Positions 7,827 to 15,208 of a DNA stretch of 17,283 nt are shown here, in pieces. The translations under genes were made by a program, and so were the position numbers. The notes below the pieces were generated by a model, which saw only the letters and a program-made list of their open reading frames with translations, made no database searches and was not told the origin of the DNA. The first letter of the stretch is position 1. The number at the start of each line of letters is the position of its first letter. The DNA is from Acidimicrobiia bacterium (GTDB taxonomy: Bacteria > Actinomycetota > Acidimicrobiia > Spongiisociales > UBA5794), in assembly GCA_029934555.1 (NCBI GenBank), contig JAOZMA010000013.1:1-17283 (forward strand), read 5' to 3'.

Positions 7827-8539
7827 GTCTTGAACTGCTCAACGTCTCCAAGGAGTATCCGAACGGTGCTGTCGGAGCTGTCGATGTCAACCTGGTGGTT
7901 GAGCGTGGATCGTTCGTGGCGCTCTTCGGTCCATCCGGATCCGGCAAGACCTCGCAGTTGCACATGATCGGTCTTCTCCAGCGGCCGGATTCGGGCGAAG
8001 TGATGATCGATGATGAGCGTGTCGACCAGATCAGCGAGACTGATGCTGCCGCTATCAGGAGAACGAAGCTCGGGTTCGTCTTCCAGTCGGCAAGCCTCCT
8101 GAATCTTCTCTCCGCATACGAGAACGTTGATGTGTCGCTACGGCTCCTGGGGGTCCGGGGAAAGAAGGCCACCACCGCAGTGATGGCGGCGCTCGATGCC
8201 GTCGAGATGGGTCCTCGCGCAGACCACCGGCCGGACGAGATGTCGGGTGGCGAGCAGCAACGGATTGCGATCGCTCGAGCCCTCGTTCATGAACCCGGCT
8301 ATGTCCTGGCCGATGAGCCGACGGGTGAACTGGACTCGGCGACGGGAGCCTCGATACTGGGATTGTTCCGACGAATCGCGGACTCCGGGACAACCGTGGT
8401 GATAGCGACCCACGACCCGTCAGCTCTTGGATACGTCGATGAGGCCTACTTCGTCGAGTCCGGACGACTCCACAAACCCGCGCATGACGAGTTGAACCTC
8501 TGGCTCACTGAGGGCGTTGCCTTCGAGAAGGGCCGCTGA
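7823..8539 (+). CDS. ABC ATPase (LolD/MacB type), second subunit
   Basis: A compact ATP-binding subunit of 238 aa with Walker A GPSGSGKT (36-43), Q88 in VFQSA, signature SGGEQQ (141-146), Walker B VLADE (161-165) followed by PTGELD, and His197. It overlaps the preceding ATPase gene by four bases (ATGA), with GGAGG at 7808-7812 as its Shine-Dalgarno sequence. Two different, apparently active ATPases behind one two-unit permease suggest a heterodimeric motor, although two alternative homodimers are possible. It is the last gene of the plus-strand run and ends 28 bases from the convergent VOC gene. No terminator hairpin is evident between them. Confidence 0.9.
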   Translation: MSLELLNVSKEYPNGAVGAVDVNLVVERGSFVALFGPSGSGKTSQLHMIGLLQRPDSGEVMIDDERVDQISETDAAAIRRTKLGFVFQSASLLNLLSAYENVDVSLRLLGVRGKKATTAVMAALDAVEMGPRADHRPDEMSGGEQQRIAIARALVHEPGYVLADEPTGELDSATGASILGLFRRIADSGTTVVIATHDPSALGYVDEAYFVESGRLHKPAHDELNLWLTEGVAFEKGR

Positions 8540-8567
8540 ACACGGGCGTAGGAGCGACCGAGGTCTT

Positions 8568-8930
8568 CTACTCGCTCTTCGTGACGCAGAACTCGTTGCC
8601 TTCGGGATCAGCGCAGACGGTCCAGTGGAACCCGGCGATGTCGTGATCGTGGAGGCGTTCTCCACCGAGTTCTTCGACATGGGTTATCAATGCATCGGGG
8701 TCGGCGGTGCTGAGATCGAGATGGAGACGGTTCTTCGTCGCCTTCTTCTCTGAGACCTGCTGGAAGGCCAGCGCAGGCCCGCCTCGCGAGATGCGGGTCA
8801 TCCACACGTACCCGGGGAAGCGGTTCTTCTCCTTGACTTCGAGAATCGCTCCCCAGAACGACACCATCGCATCGAGGTCGTTGCAGTCGAGCATGATCGA
8901 CGCAACGCGCGCCACTGCCGGTCTAGCCAT
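8568..8930 (-). CDS. VOC-fold (glyoxalase/bleomycin-resistance-like) protein
   Basis: A small cytosolic protein of 120 aa, the length of a two-module VOC domain. The N-terminal VARVASIMLDCNDLDAMVSF and the conserved ends of each half, NRLHLDLSTAD (68-77) and DPEGNEFCV (108-116), are typical; H70 and E113 sit where metal ligands often lie in the family. The start is ATG 8930 with AAGGGAG a few bases upstream. The start lies inside the end of dcd (8-base overlap), so the two are co-transcribed and probably translationally coupled. Many actinobacterial homologues are annotated only as VOC family proteins; whether it is an enzyme, a resistance protein or a binding protein cannot be decided. Confidence 0.88.
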   Translation of the reverse strand: MARPAVARVASIMLDCNDLDAMVSFWGAILEVKEKNRFPGYVWMTRISRGGPALAFQQVSEKKATKNRLHLDLSTADPDALITHVEELGGERLHDHDIAGFHWTVCADPEGNEFCVTKSE

Positions 8931-9501
8931 CGTCTCTCCCTTGGAAATCTCTGTGCATCCGGCTCGCTGTGGGGCCGGCCTGTCCCTGGTATTTCGATCC
9001 GAGTGACGCCGAGCCGTAGGGGTGCTCGGCCGCCGTGGTCATCTGGTAGAAGCTGATCTGGCCGATCTTCATCTCGGGATAGATGGCGATCGGAAGACTG
9101 GCGACGTTCGAAAGCTCAAGGGTCACCTGTCCGTTGAATCCGGGGTCGATGAAGCCCGCCGTCGAATGGATGAGGAGGCCGAGACGGCCGAGTGACGACT
9201 TGCCTTCGAGGCGGGCGACGACATCGTCTCCGAGGCGAATCGTCTCGAGCGTGGTGCCGAGGACGAACTCTCCCGGATGAAGGATGAACGGGTGGTCCGT
9301 GCTCGCTTCGACTTCGCTCGTCAGGTCGGGTTGCACGGCCTTCGGGTCGATCAGCGGGTACCGGTGGTTCTCGAAGACCCGGAAGAGGTAGTCACAACGA
9401 ACGTCGACACTCGACGGCTGGACGAGGGCGCGGTCGAATGGATCGATGGAGACGCGACCGGCATCGATGGCTTCGATGATCGTTCGATCGGAGAAAATCA
9501 T
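8923..9501 (-). CDS. dcd: dCTP deaminase, probably bifunctional dCTP deaminase/dUTPase
   Basis: A cytosolic enzyme of 192 aa that deaminates dCTP towards dUTP/dUMP and so feeds thymidylate synthesis. The family blocks are all present: VQPSSVDVR (27-35), EGKSSLGRLGLL (99-110), HSTAGFIDPGFNG (112-124), TLELSN with the likely catalytic Glu129, and GSKYQGQ (168-174). The HSTAGFIDPG block has the small Ala115 and resembles the Mycobacterium tuberculosis enzyme, which also hydrolyses dUTP, rather than the monofunctional E. coli form. The start at 9501 begins MIFSDRTI, as in homologues. The frame is open further upstream, but those residues are unlike the family. There is no Shine-Dalgarno sequence; a -10 box lies eight bases before the ATG, so the mRNA is probably leaderless. 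It overlaps the downstream VOC gene. Confidence 0.96.
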   Translation of the reverse strand: MIFSDRTIIEAIDAGRVSIDPFDRALVQPSSVDVRCDYLFRVFENHRYPLIDPKAVQPDLTSEVEASTDHPFILHPGEFVLGTTLETIRLGDDVVARLEGKSSLGRLGLLIHSTAGFIDPGFNGQVTLELSNVASLPIAIYPEMKIGQISFYQMTTAAEHPYGSASLGSKYQGQAGPTASRMHRDFQGRDDG

Positions 9502-9509
9502 GTTCGGTG

Positions 9510-9540
9510 ATGATAGTTGAGACGGACCCGCCACCGTCAG
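9510..9540 (-). promoter_or_regulatory. leaderless promoter of dcd
   Basis: On the minus strand, CTGACG (9535-9540) and TATCAT (9510-9515) are separated by 19 bases, and TATCAT ends eight bases before the dcd ATG. Transcription would then begin at or next to the A of the ATG. No Shine-Dalgarno sequence is present. TATCAT matches TATAAT at five of six positions. Confidence 0.55.
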
Positions 9541-9602
9541 GTCGCGCACAAGGGTCGGTCGCGACACGCACTCCTGGTGGAGCAGAGCGGCACAGGGGCG
9601 GT

Positions 9603-12600
9603 TCACTCGCGTTCGAGTATCTCCAGCCACAGGATCTTTCCGTCAACCACCTCGGCCCGAACCCTCATCTGCTCCTCTCTTCCGACGATCTTGGACGTCA
9701 GCGTCCACGTGACCACGTCGCCGGCGACCTCGAATCCGGACGTCGAGGACCCTTCGAACCCCAGGGCGTCATCCGCCGGTGTGAGCATCTCCGCCATCAC
9801 CGGACCGGGCACCGCGGCGTCGTCGGCGAACAGCGAGCACACGGCGGCAGCATCGCGGGCGTTCACCGCTGCTCCGAGCGCGTGGACGACATCGATCGGG
9901 TCGTCGGATTCCGGTGTGGGCCCCTCGCAGGTGGTCTCGAAGACCGCCGTGATCGGCACTCCCTCCAAAATCCCGTTGGACGTGAAACAGCGGGCAACGT
10001 GTACACCCGAGTTGAGTCTGATAGCGACGGCCCCGCTGCTGTCGGGTGCGATCCACGTGCTCAACGGCTGACCGTCGTGGATGTCGATGCCGTCGTCGGA
10101 GTCCCCCACAAGCAGACCGACCGGCACGGCTGATTCATTGACGAGATCGATTCTCACGACATCGCCCGCGACAACGGCTGCGGTGTCGGTGTCGAACGTG
10201 CACGCCGTGCCGTCGAAAACTCCGGCGATGGTCACAGCGGGCTCTCGCGTCCACGATGGGGCCGTCGTGTTGCCGCTTTCGATCTCAACGGAACCCGTGA
10301 CGATCTCCTCTCTCGCCCGATCGAGGACCGCGAGGCTCTGTTCGGAGATGGCGCCGTCGCGCGAGTAGTCGACGCTGCGTGAAGCCAGACCCAACTCGTG
10401 CAGCCCCGGTTCTAGTTCTCCGTCGACGTAGGCCCTGATGGACTCCTCGACGGCCTTGTCCCAGCGTTTCCACATCGAGAGGAGGAACCGTTCGCTCTGA
10501 TCCGGCGAGACCCCCCGCTGCTCACTGATCTCGGAGCCGATCACCCACAGTTCGCGAGCGAGTTCGTCCCTCAACTCCGCAGCAGCCGCGGAGATTCCGG
10601 CGCCGCCACCGACGTGTCCGGCGGAGTGGTGAATCACGTCGATCCCCGAGCGGTACATGTCCTCTGCCGTCTCCTTCGCAAGGTCATATGCGAGATAGGG
10701 GCTGTTCGGATCGAGGAACGGTCCCAGGTAGACGCTCTCTACCTCGATGTCCGGGGTCACCGAACGAGCACCCGCGGTGTAGGCGGCGCGTCGTGTCTCT
10801 GTGGTGTCCCGCTGGCGACCTCCGATGAAGCCGATCTTCCCTGTCTCGGATTCGAGGGCCGCGGCCATGCCCATCAGATAGGCGCCACCGTCGCGGACGA
10901 AGTGGAGGGCTGCCACGTTCTCCAGTCCCGGGTCCTGGTCGTCGAAGACGACGAACGTCGTAGCCGGGTACTCCAGGGCTAGTCCGTACACGAGGGTGCC
11001 ATCGTCGAAGAGGCCGTCGACGATCAGATCGTATCCCGCATCGGCGAGATCGCGTATGTCTTCCTCGGGGTCAAGGAGTGGGGTCTCGAGCGCGCCGTCG
11101 CCGTTCACTCGTCGAGCAGCGTCGTTCCAACCTTGTTCCATGAGCTCCTGCACACCGCCCGTCGGATCGATGTCTTGAACGAGGGCGATCTTTGGACCCT
11201 CTGGTCTAGTGACGGCGAACAGGACGCCCCCCGCGACGGCCACGAGAGCAACGATGGCGGCGACCAATCCCCAGGTCCTCCACCGCGCGTTGCGTTGGAG
11301 CCGTTCCGTACGCCGCTTGCTCTCCTCGGCCGCCGACCGCTCAGCGACAAGCCTCTCCTCCCCGGCAGCGAGGAACTCCCTTTCCCGTTCCGTCAGCTTG
11401 ATAGCGCTTGTCCCGGCCCAGGCCAGGGCTTCGTCGAGACGGCCGCCCGCGTACAGGTAGTCCTGGTCACGGCCGGCGTCGTTCCACACGTTCGCGGCGG
11501 CCGCCAGCGCCCGGCGGCAGACCAGATCCTCCCGGTTCTGTTCGATCCATTTCCGTAGGCGTTTCCACTCATGGAGCAAGGCTTCGTGGGCGACCTCGAC
11601 GGTGGGGGCTCCGGTTACCGGATTCCGGTCGAGGGACAGGAGTCGCTGTCTGGCGAACCTCTCGATGACCTCCTCGATGGCGACGATGTCGATCCCGAGG
11701 GAGACGAGTTCTGATGCGGGTACACGACGGCGGCTCCATTCGTCGTGTTCGGTGATGGCGACGAGGCGCAGGAGGACCTGCTTGGCGACCATCTGTTGTT
11801 CCTCGTTGAATGTCTCAAGAAGGGCATCGGCACTCCGTGTGAGGGATCCCCGTACGCCGCCCATCTCTCGATAGACACCGGCGGTGAGCACGCCCCCGAC
11901 CGAACGATCGAAGAGTTCGGTCAGGGTGTACTGGAACATGGGCAGGGCACCCGGCTGGCCGATGACGTCGGCAACGAGGTCGGCCAGGAGAGCCGGCTCG
12001 AGAGTCACGCCGCTCCGGAGCGCCGGTTCCAGGGCGGCCGCTTCAAGTTCGTCGGGTGCGAGGGACGCGACGTTGACGACACCCGCGCCCATTCGTGTGG
12101 CGAATGCCGCATGGTCGAGGGCGCGACGATAGAAGTCTGCACGCAGGGTCAAGACCACGACGACGCGCCCGTGAGGGTCATCGACGGCGCTCACGATTTG
12201 ATCGAGGAAGCGTTGCCGAACCGCATCGTCGTCGACCAGGGTGAACAGCTCCTCGAACTGGTCGATGATGAGTAGAAGTCGCGATGAGTCCGTTGGCAGA
12301 ACGCGCAGTGCCGCTCTCATCAGGCCGGAGCCGTCCTCAGCCCGAAGGGGCTCGGACAGGCTGTCCGGGGGATCGATCGTGGAGCGCAGGAGCGCCGCCT
12401 CCAACTCGATGAAGGGGTCGGAGCCGGGCACCATGGAGGCGATCGACCAGCGGTCCGATCCTGGGATGGCACCCTTACGAACCGCAGGTACCAGACCGGC
12501 TCGAACGATGCTCGATTTGCCCGAACCGCTCGGACCGACCAGCACGATCAGTCGATGATCGTCGGCCAGTCGACGCACCGTCTCCGCAACCACGCGGTCT

Positions 12601-13487
12601 CTCCCGAAGAAGACGGATGCATCCTCTTCGGAGAACGCTCGGAGACCGCGAAATGGGTTCGTGGTCCCCCCTACCACTGCCGCCGGTTGTCTCGGACGAC
12701 GGACCTGGAGGCGCGTGTCGTGCAACAGGATCTGCTCTTCGAGACGGCGCAGCTCGGGGGAAGGGTCGATGCCAAGATCCTCACCAAGCGTTCTCCGGAA
12801 CCGCTCGAACGTTCGGAGCGCGTCTGCGGAACGACCGGCCCGATAGAGAGCGAGCATCAGCAGACTTGTCGGTCGCTCGCTCAGCGGATTCGCTTCGTGG
12901 AGTCGTTCGAGTTCGCTGACCAATTCGCCTGCCTTGCCGCATCGAAGATCGGCTTCGAGGGCGTCCTCCATGGCCCCGGTTCGCAGGTTCTCGAGATGGG
13001 CGATTTCGCCGTGCGTGAAGTCGTCGTAGGCGAACTCCTGTAGCGGAGGACCGCGCCACTCCTCGAGAGCGTCGCGCAATGTGGTCGAGGCGGCCGCAGG
13101 ATCACCCGGGAGGAGGGAGCGTCCCCGCGAGACCGCCCGTTCGAAACGTCCGGCATCGATCGCATCGGGGTCAACGTTGAGCACGTAGCCGTGATCGCGA
13201 GTGACCAACATCTCGGGGTTCCCACCCGCACTCTCGAGAGCGCCGCGGAGCCGCGATATGTAGACCCACAGGGCATTCTCCTTGCCGCCGGCATCGTCGC
13301 CCCAGAGGTCTTCGAGGATCCGATCCGTCGGCACGACATGGTTCGCATGCAACAAGAGGAGTACGAGGAGCGACTGCTGCTTGTGGGGTCCAATGTCGAC
13401 CAATTCGCCGTCTCTGAGAACCTCGAAGGGTCCGAGAATGCGGAATTCCACGGTTGTACCTCCCGACGGTTCCAGGCTACGCGACAT
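9603..13487 (-). CDS. membrane-anchored BTAD/STAND transcription regulator with BMP-type receptor domain
   Basis: A protein of 1294 aa. The domains in order are: OmpR-type winged helix (about 13-105, EFRILGPFEVLRDG...VYISRLRGAL); BTAD (about 106-255, with DFTHGEIAHLENLRTGAMED and ending LGIDPSPELRRLEEQIL); nSTAND1 NTPase (from 277, NPFRGLRAFSEEDASVFFGR; Walker A GPSGSGKSS 318-326; Walker B LLLIID 404-409; VAHEALLHEWKRLRKWI 632-648); a charged helix (700-735); one membrane helix (739-759) preceded by arginines, so the N-terminus is cytoplasmic; a BMP/PnrA-like solute-binding domain (about 765-1067); a cupredoxin-like beta domain (about 1083-1187; Cys1096, Cys1167); and an NTF2/SnoaL-like end (about 1195-1294). 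It probably senses an external solute, perhaps a nucleoside, and acts on DNA from the membrane. ATG 13487 follows AAGGAGGG; GTG 13451 is a rival start. The target genes are unknown. Confidence 0.9.
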   Translation of the reverse strand: MSRSLEPSGGTTVEFRILGPFEVLRDGELVDIGPHKQQSLLVLLLLHANHVVPTDRILEDLWGDDAGGKENALWVYISRLRGALESAGGNPEMLVTRDHGYVLNVDPDAIDAGRFERAVSRGRSLLPGDPAAASTTLRDALEEWRGPPLQEFAYDDFTHGEIAHLENLRTGAMEDALEADLRCGKAGELVSELERLHEANPLSERPTSLLMLALYRAGRSADALRTFERFRRTLGEDLGIDPSPELRRLEEQILLHDTRLQVRRPRQPAAVVGGTTNPFRGLRAFSEEDASVFFGRDRVVAETVRRLADDHRLIVLVGPSGSGKSSIVRAGLVPAVRKGAIPGSDRWSIASMVPGSDPFIELEAALLRSTIDPPDSLSEPLRAEDGSGLMRAALRVLPTDSSRLLLIIDQFEELFTLVDDDAVRQRFLDQIVSAVDDPHGRVVVVLTLRADFYRRALDHAAFATRMGAGVVNVASLAPDELEAAALEPALRSGVTLEPALLADLVADVIGQPGALPMFQYTLTELFDRSVGGVLTAGVYREMGGVRGSLTRSADALLETFNEEQQMVAKQVLLRLVAITEHDEWSRRRVPASELVSLGIDIVAIEEVIERFARQRLLSLDRNPVTGAPTVEVAHEALLHEWKRLRKWIEQNREDLVCRRALAAAANVWNDAGRDQDYLYAGGRLDEALAWAGTSAIKLTEREREFLAAGEERLVAERSAAEESKRRTERLQRNARWRTWGLVAAIVALVAVAGGVLFAVTRPEGPKIALVQDIDPTGGVQELMEQGWNDAARRVNGDGALETPLLDPEEDIRDLADAGYDLIVDGLFDDGTLVYGLALEYPATTFVVFDDQDPGLENVAALHFVRDGGAYLMGMAAALESETGKIGFIGGRQRDTTETRRAAYTAGARSVTPDIEVESVYLGPFLDPNSPYLAYDLAKETAEDMYRSGIDVIHHSAGHVGGGAGISAAAAELRDELARELWVIGSEISEQRGVSPDQSERFLLSMWKRWDKAVEESIRAYVDGELEPGLHELGLASRSVDYSRDGAISEQSLAVLDRAREEIVTGSVEIESGNTTAPSWTREPAVTIAGVFDGTACTFDTDTAAVVAGDVVRIDLVNESAVPVGLLVGDSDDGIDIHDGQPLSTWIAPDSSGAVAIRLNSGVHVARCFTSNGILEGVPITAVFETTCEGPTPESDDPIDVVHALGAAVNARDAAAVCSLFADDAAVPGPVMAEMLTPADDALGFEGSSTSGFEVAGDVVTWTLTSKIVGREEQMRVRAEVVDGKILWLEILERE
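13458..13464 (-). promoter_or_regulatory. second Shine-Dalgarno site, for an alternative start of the regulator
   Basis: GGGAGGT on the minus strand stands six bases before an in-frame GTG at 13451. A protein begun there starts VEFRILGPFEV, which is how family members usually begin. The upstream ATG at 13487 also has a good site, AAGGAGGG at 13491-13498, although its spacing is short (about four bases). I cannot choose firmly between the two starts; they differ by 12 residues outside any domain. Confidence 0.45.
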
Positions 13488-13491
13488 GATC

Positions 13492-13503
13492 CCTCCTTGG
13501 AGG
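13492..13503. promoter_or_regulatory. inverted repeat over the regulator's ribosome-binding site
   Basis: CCTCC and GGAGG form 5-bp arms around two central bases and include the upstream Shine-Dalgarno sequence of the large regulator. The loop is too short for a full hairpin, so protein binding to a dyad, or chance in GC-rich DNA, are the options. Confidence 0.2.
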
Positions 13504-13535
13504 TGTCGTCAGGCGACCACACCCACCTTTCACGC

Positions 13536-13562
13536 TCCTTAAGCGCGGGGAGAGATTGTCAA
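13536..13562 (-). promoter_or_regulatory. possible promoter of the large regulator
   Basis: A perfect -35 hexamer TTGACA (13557-13562, minus strand) is followed after 15 bases by TAAGGA (13536-13541). The -35 match is exact, but the spacer is short and the -10 is poor. It lies in the 120-bp divergent region shared with the metallopeptidase gene. Confidence 0.35.
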
Positions 13563-13607
13563 GCCCGGCCATAGGACGCCGTAGGGCCTCGCTCAGACGG
13601 TGTGGGC

Positions 13608-14282
13608 ATGAGATCTATAGCCCGCATCCTCTGCCTGATCGTCGGATCGCTGCTCCTGTGCCAGGGACCTGGTGCGGCGACGAAGACCGCCTGGCCGATA
13701 TCCGATTCTTCGACAACCCGGATTACCTACCCGATGCCGGCGAGGGACCGTGCCGTCATCTCTGAGGTGTCCCTCCAACGGGATCTCACGCCAACCGATC
13801 CGTCGACTGACCGGACGACTATCACCGGCGGGAGCGATGAGCAACGGGCGACCGTTACGTGGGCCCTTGGGCGATACGCTGATGCCGGACTCGACCTGCC
13901 CGTGCTCCACTTCGACCTGCATCCAGACGCATCGGGCTGTTCAGGAAACCGGGGGTATTTCAGCCCGAGTTCCACGCCTTGGATGGTCGCTATCTGTACT
14001 GATGAACGCTTCTTGGTTCTCCATGAACTCGGTCACGCATGGGCCGAGCACACGCTGAGCGATGCCGACCGGACAGCATTCGTTGAGTTCCGTGGGCTGG
14101 AATCGTGGAATGATCCGGAGACCTCATGGCGGGCGCGGGCAAGCGAGGATGCGGCCAATACGCTCGCATGGGGTCTTCTCGAAACCCCGATTCGACACAT
14201 ATCACCCACCGGGTCCCTGGCGGAGCGGAGCCAGGCATTCCGTCTTCTTACCGGCTTCGCGTCTCCGAGAATCTCACAATGA
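13608..14282 (+). CDS. secreted HExxH metallopeptidase-like protein
   Basis: A protein of 224 aa beginning with a signal-peptide-like segment (RSIARILCLIVGSLLLCQGPGAA). The cysteine at the end of the LLLC stretch is not a good lipobox, so export with signal cleavage after GAA is more likely than lipoprotein anchoring. The zinc motif HELGHAWAEH lies at 139-148; a third ligand may be Glu180 in ASEDAANTLAWGL, a spacing of about 37 residues after the motif. Two cysteines (111, 130) could form a disulfide. The start is ATG 13608; GTG 13602 adds two residues. There is no clear Shine-Dalgarno sequence. It is divergent from the membrane regulator and stands alone on its strand. Peptidase activity is inferred from the motif only; no close family is recognised. 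Confidence 0.75.
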   Translation: MRSIARILCLIVGSLLLCQGPGAATKTAWPISDSSTTRITYPMPARDRAVISEVSLQRDLTPTDPSTDRTTITGGSDEQRATVTWALGRYADAGLDLPVLHFDLHPDASGCSGNRGYFSPSSTPWMVAICTDERFLVLHELGHAWAEHTLSDADRTAFVEFRGLESWNDPETSWRARASEDAANTLAWGLLETPIRHISPTGSLAERSQAFRLLTGFASPRISQ

Positions 14283-14312
14283 CGCCACCGGCGATCTTCC
14301 AAGAGGGGCGTC
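14281..14312. terminator. weak inverted repeat between convergent genes
   Basis: GACGCC and GGCGTC form a 6-bp stem around a 20-base loop, with a competing smaller stem CGCC/GGCG near its left end. It lies in the 50-bp gap between the convergent peptidase and amidotransferase genes, where a bidirectional terminator would be expected. There is no U-tract on either side, so support is weak. Confidence 0.2.
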
Positions 14313-14332
14313 GTAGTGCTCTGTGTGCCGGA

Positions 14333-15208
14333 TCAGGCCACGGTCCGTGAATCGATGAACCGCAGCCAGTTGCGTAGCTCGACTTCTCGGATCTGCGGGT
14401 CGATGATGTCGTCGCCGATATCGAGCTCGTCCCGCAGTTCGGGGGATTCCGGGTTCGCCGCAAGTTCCATCATCTTGGCTGCATAGACCGCAACGGCCTC
14501 TTCGTCGGGGAAGATTCCTTCTTTTACCAGGGCTGCGCCTCTGGCCGCGATCAAGCGACCCATCTCGTGGAGGTTGTATTCGGGGTGATACTGCGTGCTC
14601 CAGAACGCGGCGTCCCCGTCCTCGATGACGGCGGCCTGGATGTGTGTGTGCGGGTTGGTGGCCAGCAGCGGTGTGCCGTCCGGTAGGCGTGTGACCTCGT
14701 CGAGATGCATGATGAAGCCGTCGAACTTCGTCGGCTTCCCTTTCAGCATCGGTGACAGTTGGCCTGCGTCGGTCAACTCGATGTTGCGAGCGATGCCCCA
14801 CTCGCGACCAAGAGGGTTCACGGCGACACTGCCGCCGCCTACGAGTGACGCCAACTGAATCCCCCAACAGCTCCCCCAACTCGCGGCGCCTGACTGCATC
14901 AAGGCCCCGGCGAAGAAGACCTGCATCACAACACGCGGATCCTCCGTGTGATAGACGGTGAGGTCCGATCCAGTCCAGATGAAGCCATCGAAGTCCTCGA
15001 TCGTCGTTCCGTCGGGCAGTGAGAAGTCCGGGTCGGCAACGTAGACGATCTCTGTGGTGGCATTCGGGGCCTCTCTTCGCAGGAAGTCCTTGAACATGTC
15101 ATGGGGGTGGCCCACGTCGGATCGGTCGAAATTGTCGCGACTGGCCGCCGGGTAGCAGTTGACGATGCAGAACCGGTGCGGGGCCAGGGTCGTGGGGGAA
15201 GACGTCAT
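14333..15208 (-). CDS. class I glutamine amidotransferase (GMP-synthase-like)
   Basis: A protein of 291 aa. The amidotransferase triad is visible: nucleophile Cys114 in GSCWGIQLAS, and His208 and Glu210 in QYHPEYN. GFIWTGSDLTVY (75-86) corresponds to the oxyanion-loop region. The N-terminus FCIVNCYP starts the Rossmann-like core. About 70 residues after the HPE motif form a helical tail beyond the usual 230-240 aa domain. No synthase domain is attached, so the ammonia acceptor or partner is unknown; stand-alone GMP-synthase-like members also include gamma-glutamyl hydrolases. The start codon overlaps the GDPD stop codon (ATGA), with GAGGAG upstream, so it is translated with that gene. The fold is sure and the substrate is not. 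Confidence 0.88.
   Translation of the reverse strand: MTSSPTTLAPHRFCIVNCYPAASRDNFDRSDVGHPHDMFKDFLRREAPNATTEIVYVADPDFSLPDGTTIEDFDGFIWTGSDLTVYHTEDPRVVMQVFFAGALMQSGAASWGSCWGIQLASLVGGGSVAVNPLGREWGIARNIELTDAGQLSPMLKGKPTKFDGFIMHLDEVTRLPDGTPLLATNPHTHIQAAVIEDGDAAFWSTQYHPEYNLHEMGRLIAARGAALVKEGIFPDEEAVAVYAAKMMELAANPESPELRDELDIGDDIIDPQIREVELRNWLRFIDSRTVA

Noticed and set aside
9540..9563. GGTCGCG direct repeat (copies 17 bases apart) upstream of the dcd -35 box, considered as a BTAD-regulator site
   Set aside because: Known SARP/BTAD sites repeat with an 11- or 22-base period; a 17-base period and a GC-only heptamer are weak evidence in this composition.
9571..9582. CTCC/GGAG hairpin after the large regulator, considered as a terminator
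   Set aside because: The stem is only 4 bp and no U-tract follows, which is well within chance.
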